From: Ophiosphaerella korrae
Lineage: Eukaryota; Ascomycota; Dothideomycetes; Pleosporales; Phaeosphaeriaceae
Direction: 5' to 3'
Assembly: GCA_028456385.1 (NCBI GenBank)
Contig: JALNQF010000140.1
Coordinates: 1 to 64,000, forward strand
Length of the DNA stretch: 64,000 nt
The notes beneath the pieces are model-generated. The model did no database searches. It was not told the origin of the DNA and saw only the letters and a program-made list of their open reading frames with translations. Of the stretch, positions 22,162 through 35,808 are shown piece after piece. Within the stretch, counting starts at the first letter, position 1; each line of letters begins with the position of its first letter. A program made the position numbers and the translations under genes.

Positions 22162-22664
22162 CCTAGATTAGGAGCCTGACGTCGTAGTCTGCCAGTATTT
22201 TATGAGCACCTGTAGTAGGATACCGTTATTCGCTGAACACGTTCAAGTAGGTGCTCCTGGATAGACATAGACATGAGTTGAACGATTGCCCATTTGGACC
22301 ATCTGAATGCACTTGAGCTCAGCCTATTCTCCATTACCAAACCCAGGAACCAATTTGTCACGCTTGTACGAACTCACCACCTTCGCTGCAAGCCCTCTAA
22401 GAATGTTCCAAGAAGGACTGAATGTTTAATTGACCTGGCTGCCCAATTTTCTGGCTCTCCGGGTCTCATTGCGTTCGCACATCATTTCGATAATTCAAAG
22501 TGCTTCGTGCGCTGTTTATAATAAATTTGAAGCTTGTAATAGCATTGGGTATATGATGAAAAGCGACGAAGTTGATTCCTCCACCCATGATGTTCTAGTA
22601 ACGCCGTGCAAAATCTACCCAATATGCCCTCTGCGGGTGCGCCACCAACTCAATTTGTGCATGC
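22162..22664. other. intergenic spacer
   Basis: About 500 bases between the start of the deacetylase gene and the 3' end of the next minus-strand gene. Holds the deacetylase promoter. No supported gene or repeat. Confidence 0.5.
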
Positions 22665-23967
22665 TCAGAGTGTTTTTTGAGCCTTGAGCTTCCCGTCTTG
22701 CTCTGCTGCAGTAGGGCTTGCTGAAGCCTCGTCTTCGTCATTGGCGTCTCGTGCGTCCTTCCAATCTGAACTTCGTCGACTTGCCTTTCCAGGCGCTTCT
22801 CGGGGACTTGCGAGCGGGCTGGTAGGGGTAGCTCTAATGCTGCTGATGCTATCTGCGCGGCCATGGCCCAGAAGACCGCTCCGGATACTAAGGCCATCTG
22901 TGTTCTGCTTGGTTGCATGATAACTGTTGCGTTCGCTGGCAAGTGCGGGGGCGGTCACGCCTGAGGCTGAGTATACACTTGCGCGTTCGGTGTTTGCAAA
23001 GCCCCCAACATTGCTCGGCCTTGTGGAGGGCGAGTATATGGCGTCAGGATTCCCAGAGAGTACGCTCAGGGGAAGTGACTCGCGACTTCCGCCATAGTTG
23101 GAAGACGGAGCAAGCGCTCGCACCGAGGCGTTGGTATCGAGCGAGTTTCGGCGCCGCCGCTTGGAGGACGAGGCAAGAGTCAGAATAGAGGCGTTATCCG
23201 TGAGCATGTTGTTGGCAGTGGCGCCCTGGTAGGAATTGGGCTGTTGCTGGGGGGCGAGATGGGGTGGAATGGCGGAGGGGAGCGGAGAACCTGTTGGAAA
23301 CTGGTGGGAGAAGTGCACGGGAGGGGCGTTGATGGTGGGCGCCTGGTTCTGGCCAACTGCGAGCACGTGTGACGGCGCAGTGGACTGGATGGTGGTTAAG
23401 GTGGTGGTCAGTGAGTGCTCAGAACCATTTGGCGAGGAAAAGGTGCTGTTGCCGCCCATGAGATGGCTAGTGCCTGTGTCTGCCTTGGAGCGCGCTGAAT
23501 GGACCGTCTCAGGGACGGTTGCAACAGTGGGAGCGGTTGACTTGTTGCTCTTGGCCAGCGCGCGCTGCTGCCCTACAGTGCCCTCCTCGACCGAGGTGAA
23601 GCTCTCGGTGGACCGCGGCGTGTTGGGAGTGGAAAAGGAGAGGTGGGCTGGCGCATCGGTGTTGACGACGCCGGACTCTGGGTAGGGATTATTTTTGGCA
23701 TTGCTCGCGCCTTTCTTGGCCTTATTGGGCGGGCCGCTGTTGCTCTTCTTGCCAGAGCCACCGGGAGAGTCGGACGAGGAAGGCTTGAGGTTGGCTAGGC
23801 GCTTCATCCAGCCGGCAAAGGGCCGCTTGCGCGAGTGACGGTCTGCAAAGGGACGCATTAATATGGTTCTCATGGCTGGGTGAGGCGCGAGGCAGCATGT
23901 GTGGGCCAGGGCGCGTTATAAGGGTCGACTTACCATGCGGCGCTGACGCAGGTTCCGTGGTAGCCAT
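22665..23967 (-). CDS. Conserved Ser-rich fungal protein, unknown function
   Basis: Exons 23934-23967 and 22665-23842 (91-nt intron) encode 403 residues starting MATTEPASAPHDRHSRKRPF. The N-terminal segment RKRPFAGWMKRLANLK is the best conserved part and identifies a family in Dothideomycetes and relatives that databases sometimes call 'Ca2+-modulated nonselective cation channel polycystin'. I see no membrane span, so the name is doubtful. The rest is low-complexity, rich in Ser, Pro, Asn and Thr, with basic clusters (SSSKRRRRNSLD, KASRRSSDW) that look like phosphorylation or nuclear-localisation sites, and an acidic C-terminus. It is likely an intrinsically disordered, phosphorylated protein. 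Divergent from MLH3. Confidence 0.8.
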
Positions 23968-24357
23968 GCTGTGAGCGGGCGGAAACGGATAGGCTCAGGG
24001 ATGCTCCACGTGGTGGGCTGGAGTGGAGCGGATGCAGGTGTGTTGGTGGTAGTAGTGGTGAATGAATGGATGGATGGATGGCACAGATGGTGGACTGTGT
24101 GTCTGTGCAGTGTGTCTGGGTGTGTCCGCTGGCAGGGAGCTGGTGCATATCTCCCAGAGGACCCTGACTCTTGCCCTTGCTTGCTGCTTGATGGGCTGGG
24201 GCTGGGGCTGCGTGCGTGCTTGCTTCTGCCGGGCGGGCCGTTGCGCTACTCGATGGGGCTGGTCAGATCTGCCTACTACATATCTGCCTGCCATGCACCT
24301 ACGTCCTACATCCTGCACACAACATGGCATGCACCACGCAACCGCCGACATGACGCA
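23968..24357. promoter_or_regulatory. divergent promoter, Ser-rich protein / MLH3
   Basis: 390 bp between divergent start codons, with repeated GGTGGTAGTAGTGG and (GGAT)n-like tracts (ATGGATGGATGGATGG near 24066). The MLH3 frame stays open through it, but the translated part is low-complexity and unlike any MutL N-terminus, so I treat it as non-coding. Confidence 0.55.
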
Positions 24358-27198
24358 ATGCAATCCCACCCCATGCTCAGAATCCTGCCGCTGCCTGCCC
24401 ATGCCGTGGCCCAGATCAAGTCATCGACCGCCATTGTGTCGCTGTCGGCCGTGGTGATTGCGCTTCTGGAGAACTCGCTCGATGCCAAGGCCACCAAAGT
24501 CAGCTTGACCATTGACTTCGCTCGCGGTGCTTGTACTGTCGAGGACAACGGCCTCGGCATAGCACCCATTGAGTTCAGAGAGGATGGCGGCGTGGCGAAG
24601 CTATACTGTACCTCCAAGCACCACACCCAGGAACCCGTGCTCGGCCGCCATGGTGTCTTCCTCGCCTCGCTATCTGGTGTGTCCCTCTTGACCATCACTT
24701 CACGCCACTATCAGTATCGCTCCACCAACTCCATTACCCTCCATCACGCGAATGTCATTGAGAGGCATCTCCCTGCCGTCTCTCATCATGACATACACGG
24801 CAAGCATGGCACTCGTGTGACGGTTCGTAACCTTTTTGGTAATCTGCCTGTGCGAGTCAAGCAAAGGGCAAGGTTGCTAGAGCAAAAGGCCGAAATCGAT
24901 CGGTTGTGGAACGTTGTCAAGACAAGCGTGGTAGCCCTGCTGCTGAGCTGGAATGGCTCTGTATGCTTGCGAGTTCGAGATGCTGACAACAACGTCATCT
25001 TCAACTTCAGTACCTCAAACTATACTGAAGTGATATCAAGCAGTAGGACCGACGCCACGAAGCCACGGTCTGCCCATCTGACTTCCATGCTTAATCTCTT
25101 GACCCAGGCAAACCACGTTTCAGTTGATGAGTGGCCGTCTTGGATACCAGTTTCAGCCTCGACCTCTGCCTTTTCTATAAAAGGTGCTATATCATTGGAT
25201 CCATCACCAACCAAGAACACCCAATTCATCTCCATAGGTCTCCGGCCCTTGTCGGCTGAGACAAGGTGTAACGAGCTCTATGATGAAATAAATCGCATCT
25301 TCAAGCTCTCAAGCTTCGGTGTCATTGATGATGATACTGTAACCACTTTTGACAAAGCTCGCTCTGCGTCACGTACTCACACCAACCGACAATTACGGGT
25401 GCGAAAGGGTGTTGATAAATACCCCATGTTCTGTCTACGAATCTCACTTCGAGGTGGCCTAGTTCCAAGTCTTCATGAGGATCGATTTATTGATGATGAG
25501 GCGAATATACAGAGTATCATGGATGTCTTGGGTGCGACGATTACGCAGTGGCTCTCCGCTCACCATTTTCGTCCAGTCCAGCCTCATCAAAAACGAAGCA
25601 GGACTGAGAGTCCATCCATCCCTCAATTTAGATCAAATGAACGTGAGAGAAGGTCACTGTCTGCAAGTTTGCCAATAAACTCTCAAAGTCATCTAAGTCA
25701 CGCTGGGTCTTCAGCCTTGACGAAAACTACCAGACCCCACACTTCTAAGTCACTTACCCGAAAGAGGAAGCGAAGCAGTGTGTCGGTTTCTAGAGAGTCA
25801 AATCAACAGACGCCAAACCATGCTTTCGCGAAGTGGTCACGCATCAAAAGCGGGAAGTCGGAATTTTTCACCAACTCTTTAGCGCACCAAAACATTGAGC
25901 CAGGGGGGACAGCAACTTCATCGAAAGTTCGGTCTAGCAATGATATGGATAATTTGACTTATCGGCCTAAGCCTACCGTGTTTGCTAGTTTCAGTGCACT
26001 GTCAAACCACGGCACTTCAAAGTCAACTGAGGCAGACGAACACAATACCGATGATACTGTGACAGAAGTCGATGGACCCGACGGGTCTATTTTGTGCTTA
26101 GATCCTTTAACTAAGAAGAAACACCTACTAAATGCTCGTACTGGCTGCGTGATGCCAATAGCGGGTCCTGAACTCGACACTGGTATCTCTCAAAATCGCT
26201 CAAACAGTTCCTTGCGACTTCCACCAAAGCCAACTACTATTCAGAAAGCTCCTTGGTTGGAAGACATGCTTAATACTTGGGATAATCCTGTTTTCAAGAC
26301 GAGTGAGAAACGCATTGAACAGCTTTCTGTACTAGACGATGCGTACAACGGCAGTACTCTATCATATGCACACCATCAATGTTTTGGCATAAACCCACAC
26401 AAAGCATTCAACGGCATTTCACTCAACGGCGCGACTAAGTTATCAAAAGATGACCTCCTGGGCGCCGAAGTCATCGCTCAAGTAGACAAAAAGTTCATCC
26501 TCATCAAAGTGGTAAAACCCTCCTCTGGAACTACATCAGTTATCGCGCCAACCACAACGTTGGTCCTAGTAGACCAACACGCCGCCGACGAACGGATTCA
26601 AGTAGAAATCCTTTTCCAACAACTTTGCACCCCCACCACTCCAACCTACCGCTCCAATCTAGGCCACAGCACCGATATCGCCTCTACCATCCTCCCCAAG
26701 CCTATCCACTTCACTATCTCTCCAAGAGAAAGCACCCATTTCATTACCTATGCCGCAAGATTCGCCTCCTGGGGTATCTTGTTCGACATCTTGATTCCAC
26801 CGATTTCAGCAGATGCAACCAAATCAAACCACCGCCTTTCCGTAACATCCCTCCCCCCTACTGTGACCGAACGCTGTAAATCAGATACTCAACACCTCAT
26901 CTCCTTTCTCCGCTCTACACTCTACGCATACATCGACACGCCCTCTTCCACCGGCACCACCACACAGCCTACCGATTGGGTTTGCAGTCTCGCAACGTGT
27001 CCAGCGGGCCTTGTCGATATGATCAATTCCCGGGCGTGTCGGAGCGCGATTATGTTTAATGATGAGCTGGATAAAGACCAGTGCATAGGGTTAGTAAGGA
27101 GGTTAGCTGATTGTGTTTTTCCGTTTATGTGTGCGCACGGGAGACCGAGTATGGTGCCGTTGGGGGAATTTGGGGAATTTGGGGGATGGGAAAGGTGA
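24358..27198 (+). CDS. MLH3: DNA mismatch repair protein MLH3 (MutL homologue)
   Basis: Single exon, 946 residues from the chosen ATG. The N-terminal GHKL ATPase has VIALLENSLDAKAT (Mg-ATP binding Asn), DNGLGI and a GRHGVFLASL lid; the transducer domain includes HGTRVTVRNLFGNLPVR. A poorly conserved, Ser-rich linker spans about 400-720. The C-terminal endonuclease and dimer domain has DQHAADERIQVEILFQ (about residue 739, the DQHA-x2-E-x4-E metal-site motif), CRSAIMFNDEL and FPFMCAHGRPSMVPL. In eukaryotes MLH3 pairs with MLH1; MutL-gamma nicks Holliday-junction intermediates to give meiotic crossovers and has a minor mismatch-repair role. The catalytic motif is intact. The frame extends upstream to 23971 but there without homology. 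Confidence 0.95.
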   Translation: MQSHPMLRILPLPAHAVAQIKSSTAIVSLSAVVIALLENSLDAKATKVSLTIDFARGACTVEDNGLGIAPIEFREDGGVAKLYCTSKHHTQEPVLGRHGVFLASLSGVSLLTITSRHYQYRSTNSITLHHANVIERHLPAVSHHDIHGKHGTRVTVRNLFGNLPVRVKQRARLLEQKAEIDRLWNVVKTSVVALLLSWNGSVCLRVRDADNNVIFNFSTSNYTEVISSSRTDATKPRSAHLTSMLNLLTQANHVSVDEWPSWIPVSASTSAFSIKGAISLDPSPTKNTQFISIGLRPLSAETRCNELYDEINRIFKLSSFGVIDDDTVTTFDKARSASRTHTNRQLRVRKGVDKYPMFCLRISLRGGLVPSLHEDRFIDDEANIQSIMDVLGATITQWLSAHHFRPVQPHQKRSRTESPSIPQFRSNERERRSLSASLPINSQSHLSHAGSSALTKTTRPHTSKSLTRKRKRSSVSVSRESNQQTPNHAFAKWSRIKSGKSEFFTNSLAHQNIEPGGTATSSKVRSSNDMDNLTYRPKPTVFASFSALSNHGTSKSTEADEHNTDDTVTEVDGPDGSILCLDPLTKKKHLLNARTGCVMPIAGPELDTGISQNRSNSSLRLPPKPTTIQKAPWLEDMLNTWDNPVFKTSEKRIEQLSVLDDAYNGSTLSYAHHQCFGINPHKAFNGISLNGATKLSKDDLLGAEVIAQVDKKFILIKVVKPSSGTTSVIAPTTTLVLVDQHAADERIQVEILFQQLCTPTTPTYRSNLGHSTDIASTILPKPIHFTISPRESTHFITYAARFASWGILFDILIPPISADATKSNHRLSVTSLPPTVTERCKSDTQHLISFLRSTLYAYIDTPSSTGTTTQPTDWVCSLATCPAGLVDMINSRACRSAIMFNDELDKDQCIGLVRRLADCVFPFMCAHGRPSMVPLGEFGEFGGWER

Positions 27199-27296
27199 GC
27201 CGTATTGCTAACTGACTAGTCAAATAAATGACTTCACTCGGTATCCATATCCTTGTATATCAACCATTGCATCTTCCAATCAAATGTTGCGTCCAC

Positions 27297-30200
27297 TTAT
27301 CCACGAAACTTGCGGCCTACCGTAGCATTCGTCACCGACGCATTCCCACTAATCGACCCAAGACCAGGCAAAGGCAGAAACGCCTCGAAATTAGGCCAAT
27401 TCCCCAATTTCCCAGGATCACCCCCAATCCTCACCCAAGTGGCATGCGACGGCGTCGGCCCATCTAGCACAAACATGCGATACCTGTACAAAGTCAGTCA
27501 AAGCTCCACTTCGCGCAGGAAGCTACTTACCACCCCACCGGCGCAACATACGGCCCCTTGGGCGCCGTAACAACACAGTTCTTCCCCGTGCACACCACGC
27601 GCGGAAACAAGATTCGCGCACCCATCGAACTCCCATGCGTACTCGACTCAGACCCCATCAACGAAACTTTGACGTCGGCCCCAGACGACGCCGTCACCGT
27701 AAACGCATACTCAGCCTCCCACTTCCAGTCTTTCTCGCGAATCGCAAATGCCGGCCGCGGCGCACCGGAAAGGAGGTACGGCGGCAGAAAGACCTCGAGG
27801 CGGTGTTCCTGCGGGTGCTTGCCGTTGTCTTGGGGGTCAGAGCCAGACACGAGGACGCGGCCGTCGTCCATGAGGATGGCCTCGGAGTGATACATGCGGG
27901 GGATGGTGGTGTTGGCCATGATGCTCATGCGGCGGTGTTTGGGCTTGCGCGAGTCGTACAGCACGGCGTTGAAGTTCGAGTTGTCGGCGAGGCCGAAGCC
28001 TGCTTCACCTGTCTCCGCGCCGTTGAGGATGAGGTAGGTGCCGTCTGGCAGGGTGGCTATGCAGGAGAGCACGCGGCGCGAGGGCATGCGCTCGATGGTC
28101 CATGTGGGCTGCGCCACGTCTGGCTCGATGCTCACGCAGTTGTCGAGGCCGAAGCGCGGTGCGCGAGCTGCGCCGCCACAGATGAGGACTTCGAGGGGCG
28201 CGGTGTAGGGGTAGTATTGCGGAAGGAGGATTTGCGATCCTTCGTAGGGATATGTGCGGCCACCGGTGGGGTCGTTCACGGCGGCTGGGACCTTAGGTAG
28301 GATTTTGATTGTATCAAGACTGACTTCATTGAGGATGCGCGCCTCGTTGTAGTACTGGATGAAGATACCGCCCGACGGCAAGACGACGAGGAAGGGATAC
28401 AAGTTGTATGGATCTGAGTCGCGAAGGTATTGGGCTTCGAGGACGGGGCCGACCTGGGGCAGAATTTCCATGTTGGGGACAGGCTTGCCGTTGGACCCGT
28501 CTTGCCCGCCGACCACAAGGATGGACCCGTTGGCCATAACGAGCCCTGTGGGGTACCAGCGGCCACGCTGGAGCTTGATAGTGTTGACGTCTTCCTGCCA
28601 GTTGTTCTTGCCATTTACTCCGAGCGAGCCGTCAGGCCAGTAAATGCGTACGCCATATGTTGAATCAAGCGACCATCCTCCAATCGTAATCTGACGCCCG
28701 GCACGATCCGGCATCGTCAGTCCCGCCGCGCAAAAGATGTCCGTCTTGACGCCCTGCAACTCGCGGAACGCGCGCGTAATGTCGCTCCCCAGCGACGGAT
28801 CAAATTCAAACGCGCCCGTTGAATTACCTTCGCCAGTCCCATGCTTTTCCAGTAGCGACACCTTGCCATTAATCGCCGGCTGCGAAATTAACGGAATGAT
28901 AGGCCCGCCAACGAGGAATTCGTACCGGCCTGCTGCCGTGCCCTTAGGATACTCCCACACATACAACGGCTCGCCCATCCACCTGTACCACGTCAACCGA
29001 CCCCCTTGTCCGCAAATCGCCTCGGGATTCCCAGGACACGGCGTCGAGCATTCTGACTCGGTAACCTGGTTTGCGCCTGTCGTCGTAATGCCGTCAATGT
29101 CGCCGCAGTAGCACTCCTCGCCGTACTCCATGCCCGCCGCCATGTACCCGTACTCGCGACACCTTCCCAGACACCATTCCGGCGAATTGCCTGTCTGGTT
29201 GACGAGTTGCCAGGGAAACACGCGCTGTGGAGCCGTGTCTGTCAGGCACCCCTGGTACACCCAGCTGGACACGTTTTTCAGGGGCGCGGCGGGCTGGATG
29301 ACGGTCAGTGTCGTCTGGTTTGACCAGATGCTTAGGCGGTCCGGGCCGCCGCACATCTGGGCTGGGTTTCCTGCGCACGCCGAATTGCATTGGGAGTCTG
29401 AGGATGCGAGCGAGCCGTTGTTACGAATGATGGTGTCGCAGAAACATTGGTGGAAGTATTCCATGCCCGCGATGGGGTAGCCTTGAGATACGCATTTGGC
29501 AGCGCAGCTGGCGATTGTCATGCTCTGGTCGTCGGGTTGTTGGTACTTCATGATACGGGATCCCGCGCCGTCGACATAGCATCCCTTGTACCGGAAGTCC
29601 GGAGGGAGTCCTGTGGGTGCGGGCACAGCACTGGGGGTCGCGCTGGGAGTGGGGGGTGTTGGCTCGTTACCTGTGTAGTACTTGAATAAGGACAGGCGAT
29701 CTGGGCCTCCGCAAACTTCTGTCTGGTTTCCATTGCAGGGCATGGTGCATTTTGCGTCACCGTCTGGAGCGGGACCGTTGGTGCCGCGAATTTGGGAGTC
29801 GCAGTAGCATTCAGCGCTGTATTCTGTGCCGGCGAGCGTGTAGCCTGCTGCTCGACATGCGTCTCGACACTTTGCGTTTGTCATTGCTCCGGTTACTGTT
29901 CCTCCAACTGAAAGGGCCCTAGAGCCTACGGCATCGGTGTAGCAGCCTTCTGGGTACCATCCTTGTTTTACTGGGGCGGTTCCATTTCCGGGTGCTTGCC
30001 TTGCGACTATGTTGCTGTACTCACTAACCGGTTTGATGCGCTTGTAGATCGAGAGTCGATCTGATCCACCACAGATCTCGTTAGTATTCCCGGAACATGG
30101 CGTAGAGCAGCCAGTGATAGCCAATGTGCCCAAGCTATCTGTTGAATGGTCGCAAAAGCCTGTCTACAATTAATCGTCTTCCCCCTCTGTCAATGGAGGA

Positions 30201-30520
30201 AAAACTCACACTCCTTGCCATTCTTAGCCCCGGCAAATAGGTACCCACCATCATGGCAGAACCGGATGCATCTTTCTGCACTCTGCACATCACTCACGCT
30301 GTGTAGCGCCCATGGGTGTCCCGAATCACTGGCTCATCTTAGCATTTCCAACACACTGCATCCTCCCACCGGATCTAAATGAAGCATGGGTTATCTTCAC
30401 TTACACAAAGCATCCCTCGTACTCCCATTTGCCGGGCACCCGCACCGAAACCTGATGCCCGAGTACAATCGCACCAAGAACCCGGGCCCCAAGCACCGCG
30501 AGCAAATGCAAGCTCCTCAT
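27297..30520 (-). CDS. Copper-radical glyoxal oxidase (AA5_1) with four WSC domains
   Basis: Four exons (30405-30520, 30210-30328, 27531-30159, 27297-27483) encode 1016 residues. A hydrophobic N-terminus ([18 protein letters not shown]) is the signal peptide. Four WSC domains follow (each with about eight Cys, e.g. [16 protein letters not shown] and [12 protein letters not shown]), which bind beta-glucans or wall polysaccharides. The catalytic half starts around residue 430: a seven-bladed propeller with [20 protein letters not shown] (Cys of the Tyr-Cys cofactor), [27 protein letters not shown] (copper ligands Tyr/His) and DUF1929 with [11 protein letters not shown] (His ligand). Such enzymes oxidise glyoxal and other small aldehydes to acids, making H2O2 outside the cell. 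Four WSC copies is high for this family. Confidence 0.92.
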
Positions 30521-32129
30521 GCTCACACAGGAAATATATGAGATCCAAACTGCGTGTAACAATCGATAGAGACGATCCGACAGCCGCGTCGCCGCGGTCG
30601 ATATATATGCGCGTCACCTCACAGCCCTGCTCTTCGTGGCATCGCGGTCATCCGAGCAAGTATGGGTACTGGCAAAGCGTAGTGGAGCACCGTCGTATCG
30701 TATCAGCAGACTAAACCAATAAATAGGATTGTCCGGCTGGAAATGCACACTAGGGGTGCGTTATACGGCTGGTCGTTGTAGGTACCCTGTACCCGTTGTA
30801 GCGATTGTGCAGCCCGTGTGGCAGGGTCTTATCTGCACCCATGTTAGCACAAGACTTGTGTGCGCCCACGTTCCTGGCGGACATGTTGGGTGCCGGTTAT
30901 CTCGTATAGTATGAGATGAGTGGGATGATTGTGGGCATGCAAAGAGGTGTAAGCGCCTGAGCGTCGAAGGACCTGCAGCGTTTAATTACTTGCATGTATT
31001 GATTTTTGCCTAATGGAGGTGTTATCGGTCTGGTTACATCTGCCTGTTGGGAGTTTTGGAAGGGATTTGATGGGGCCTTTTCTTCCTGGATTTTTTTCGG
31101 ACTTGGAGGATGAGCTGAAAGTATCTAGGTGCCTCGTTTGGCGTTGTAGGATGAATGCTGCCTTTGTGGGTTGCCGACGGAATAGGTATAATTACTGCAA
31201 AAGGGCATTATGAATAGTCTGGGACTCGTTTGCAGTGGATTTAGCTGTTGGATAGAGTTTCGCTGTTCGCTAGGTATGCAATACAGATGCATCAACAGAT
31301 TCGCAATGCTTGTACAAGACAAATGTCCAAAATAGATTCGTGTTTAAAGATTCGGGCTAACCAAAAGTGGAAAGAAGACATGGTATCTAGATGGCGCCTT
31401 TGCTTAGTTTCGATACGTAGTCCTAGGAAGCCGAGGTATATGATCTCGAATATTGGTGATCCACATACACGACTTTCCGCTGTGTAAGGATTATGGACTA
31501 CAGAGAATCAGCAGATATTTCGTGCCCTTGTTACTGTTGCGAACTTAGGCTTTGTCTACAACCAAGAGTCAGTGGCATATATACCAAGCGAGAGAGCCTG
31601 TCTCCCTGTTTCTCCTTAATGTATTACTAGTCTCGCAACACTCAGAGCTGTATGCCCGCTTGAGGCCAGGTTACACAACACATGGAGGGCCCCAAAATGA
31701 ATACCGTTTATGATTGAGCATTGGAACAACTAGTAGAACTTATTTTTGTACCTAGACATTGTGGAAATGTCTCTAAACCCAGTATATTTGGATTCGAGAT
31801 CACGAGTGTCAAGGCGACGGTTGACCTCAATTTGCTGGAGCGAGGCAGAGCGAGCGGTAAACAGTGAAGGGCGAGGACGGAAGTGAATAGTTGGATGACA
31901 GCACGTGGCAACGGTCGAGACTTGCTCCTGAATTTAGCGAGCAGTGGCGCCACACAAGCCCCACAATTCCCCGGCCCACGCCCACGCCACCTGCAAGGTC
32001 AAGCTCCAGGGTCCGCCAACCATTGAGCGGCGAGCGAGCACCTGCTCCTGGATTTTGTTCACCCTCTCCCCACCTTCACCACCACCACAAACAGTACCAC
32101 ACGCCGTTAATTGCTTTTCAGCTGCTGAT
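30521..32129. other. 1.6-kb spacer without supported gene
   Basis: Open frames are short (at most 111 codons) and match nothing known. It contains the glyoxal oxidase promoter at its left end and the desaturase promoter and leader at its right end. No repeat or RNA gene seen. Confidence 0.5.
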
Positions 32130-33346
32130 ATGCGGTCCTCGGTCGCCACCGCCACCGCGCCCTCCAAGAAGCCGGCAAACAGAGGCTTCACCGTCAAGGG
32201 GGAGAAGCAGGAGGAGCTCCAACAGCACAATGAGGAGCCCGATTTTTTCTGGACATACACTGAAGAGCCGCACCGAACGAGGCGTATGGCCATCATCAAG
32301 GCACACCCAGAGGTATCATAGGATTATGTGTGCGTACGCGATATGTTTGCTTATATGTTGTGCAGGTCACGAAACTGTGCGGCCCTGAGCCCCTCACCAA
32401 ATATGTCGTCGCCTTCGTTGTATCGATCCAGATACTCTGCGCCTACCTCCTCCGCAATTCTCCCGTGCTGTCATGGCAATTCTTCCTTACCGCCTACGTC
32501 ATTGGCGCGACTGCCAACCAGAACCTGTTCCTTGCCATCCACGAGATATCGCACAACCTCGCCTTCAGGTCTCCACTAGCCAACAGGGTGTTTGCCGTCT
32601 TTGCAAACTTGCCAATCGCCATTCCATACAGTGCCTCGTTCAGGCCTTACCACCTCACCCATCACAAGTCGCTCGGCGTCAATGGGCTTGACACGGACCT
32701 TCCTACCGCCTTTGAGGCTCTCTTCCTCGACTCGGTTGCTGGCAAGGCCTTCTTCTGTACCTTCCAGATTCTATTCTACGCCCTCCGCCCCATGTTTGTC
32801 TACAGCCTGCCGCTCACAAAGATTCATCTCTTCAACATTGTCGTCCAGCTCGCCTTCGACTATGCTCTCGTCCAGTTCGCTGGAGGAAAAGCGCTTGGCT
32901 ACCTGGTCTTGAGCAGCTTCCTTGCCGGATCGCTGCACCCTTGCGCAGGTCATTTCATCGCCGAGCACTATGTCTTCGAGAAACCAAACAAGGATGCATC
33001 CAACCCTGCAAACAAGATCCCGCTCCCCGAAACGTATTCGTACTATGGCGCGCTCAACTTCTTCACCTACAATGTTGGTTTGCACAACGAGCATCATGAC
33101 TTTCCCGCTATCCCTTGGACGCGGCTCCATGCGCTGAACCGCATTGCACATGAATTTTATGATGACCTGCCGATCCACAAGAGCTGGGTATACGTCATGT
33201 GGCAGTTCGTGTGGGACAAGGATATCAGCCTTTGGTGTAGGGTGAAGAGACAGGAGGGCGGAAGAAAAGTGGGTGTCGGAAGTGGATGGAGCGAGGAAGA
33301 ATTAGGCGCGAACGAAAAGAAAGGACCAATTCCCGGCGTGCGATAG
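32130..33346 (+). CDS. Sphingolipid delta-4 desaturase
   Basis: Exons 32130-32312 and 32366-33346 (53-nt intron) give 387 residues. The N-terminal lipid-desaturase segment has the family pattern PDFFWTYTEEPHRTRRMAII and KAHPEVTKLCGPEPLTKYVV. Three His boxes of the di-iron membrane desaturases are present: HEISHN, HLTHH and HNEHHD, set among four to six membrane helices. It introduces the trans-4,5 double bond into dihydroceramide, making ceramide for glucosylceramide synthesis in the ER, a wall/membrane lipid involved in hyphal growth and defensin sensitivity. The charged C-terminus has no ER retrieval motif. Its 3' end converges on the SUR7-like gene. Confidence 0.95.
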
Positions 33347-33442
33347 AGTGACACGCTGAGATTGCATAGTCGGCGTTCCTAGTAGACTTAACATTTAGAT
33401 GGATATAGAATTGATCATTATTCACATAGTTTCACAGCACCA

Positions 33443-34855
<1,413 letters not shown>

Positions 34856-35808
34856 GCTTTGATTTGAAAGAAGCGATAGGTATATTGCGTCAATTAAGCA
34901 TTACAACACAACTTGGCCAGGTATAGTGACCGATGGCTTGCCAGCATATGCAGTGAACATGAACGCCTCTGACGAAAAAGCGACGCAACAGGATAATTGG
35001 CACCGAATTCAGTCTTGTTGTTCATTTGCTTTCCACGGCATGGATACTCGTGGTTGCTCATGTTGCATATTTCGACCCTCGTCGCGCCGCAGCATGGGGA
35101 TGCCTGTCATAAGTACACTCTAGACTTGGCACTACTAGGCATACATCGCAATGAAGCCACTATCTTGTTCCAGATGAGACGTGAAATGCTCCTACCGAGA
35201 ACGGGTAAAATCTTCTAAGGGCTTGGTGGGTGCGAAGGGAATGTCGATCCAATCACTTGAGTAGAACATGTCGCATTTGGGTGGTACATGTCATGGATTG
35301 ACTGTTTCATCCTTCGATGAAACGTGGTGGAGTACTGGTCTCCAGGTTTGGGGTTTGGGGACTCTGAGACAATGCAGAGTCTCGGAATCGGGTGATCGAC
35401 ACAAGAAATTGCACCGTTTGGGAAGACTTGTTCCAAACTGCCATGACCTTTGTGCCCATTAAGAAACTCGTCAAAGGGTACTTACGTGGCGCGGGGTCTG
35501 TGCAAAAGTGAGCAGTGTGCGAATGAAGTGGAATGTGAAGGCCTTGGAATTTTGAACGCCTCTTGAGATTCCACACTCTGAGGCTACTCTTAAAGGTAGA
35601 AAAAAAAACAAAAATTGATTTGGAGGCAGCATAAGTTAAAGTAGCCATGTTATCTATTATCTATGTCTGTAGTACGCTGCATGTACAAAGTTTGGCACTG
35701 ACATACTGATCATGATTTTGTTAAACTACAAGTGAGCTCCATACCTATCTAGGCGAAGGTAGTAAATTTACTGCTTAGAGAGTCATGACATACCATGGTA
35801 AGTTTATA
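34856..35808. other. intergenic spacer
   Basis: Between the SUR7-like start and the 3' end of the first Zn2Cys6 gene. Open frames up to 113 codons, none recognisable. AT-rich in the right half. No repeat seen. Confidence 0.5.

Noticed and set aside
22665..23967. Polycystin-type cation channel
   Set aside because: The database name for this family is not borne out: there is no membrane segment, only disordered Ser-rich sequence with an N-terminal RKRPFAGWMKRL motif.
23971..24357. N-terminal extension of MLH3 by 129 residues
   Set aside because: The extra sequence is low-complexity and matches no MutL protein; family members begin close to the ATG at 24358. It is the divergent promoter.
27635..28300. 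Plus-strand 221-codon frame over the glyoxal oxidase
   Set aside because: Antisense of the DUF1929/propeller region; no independent support.
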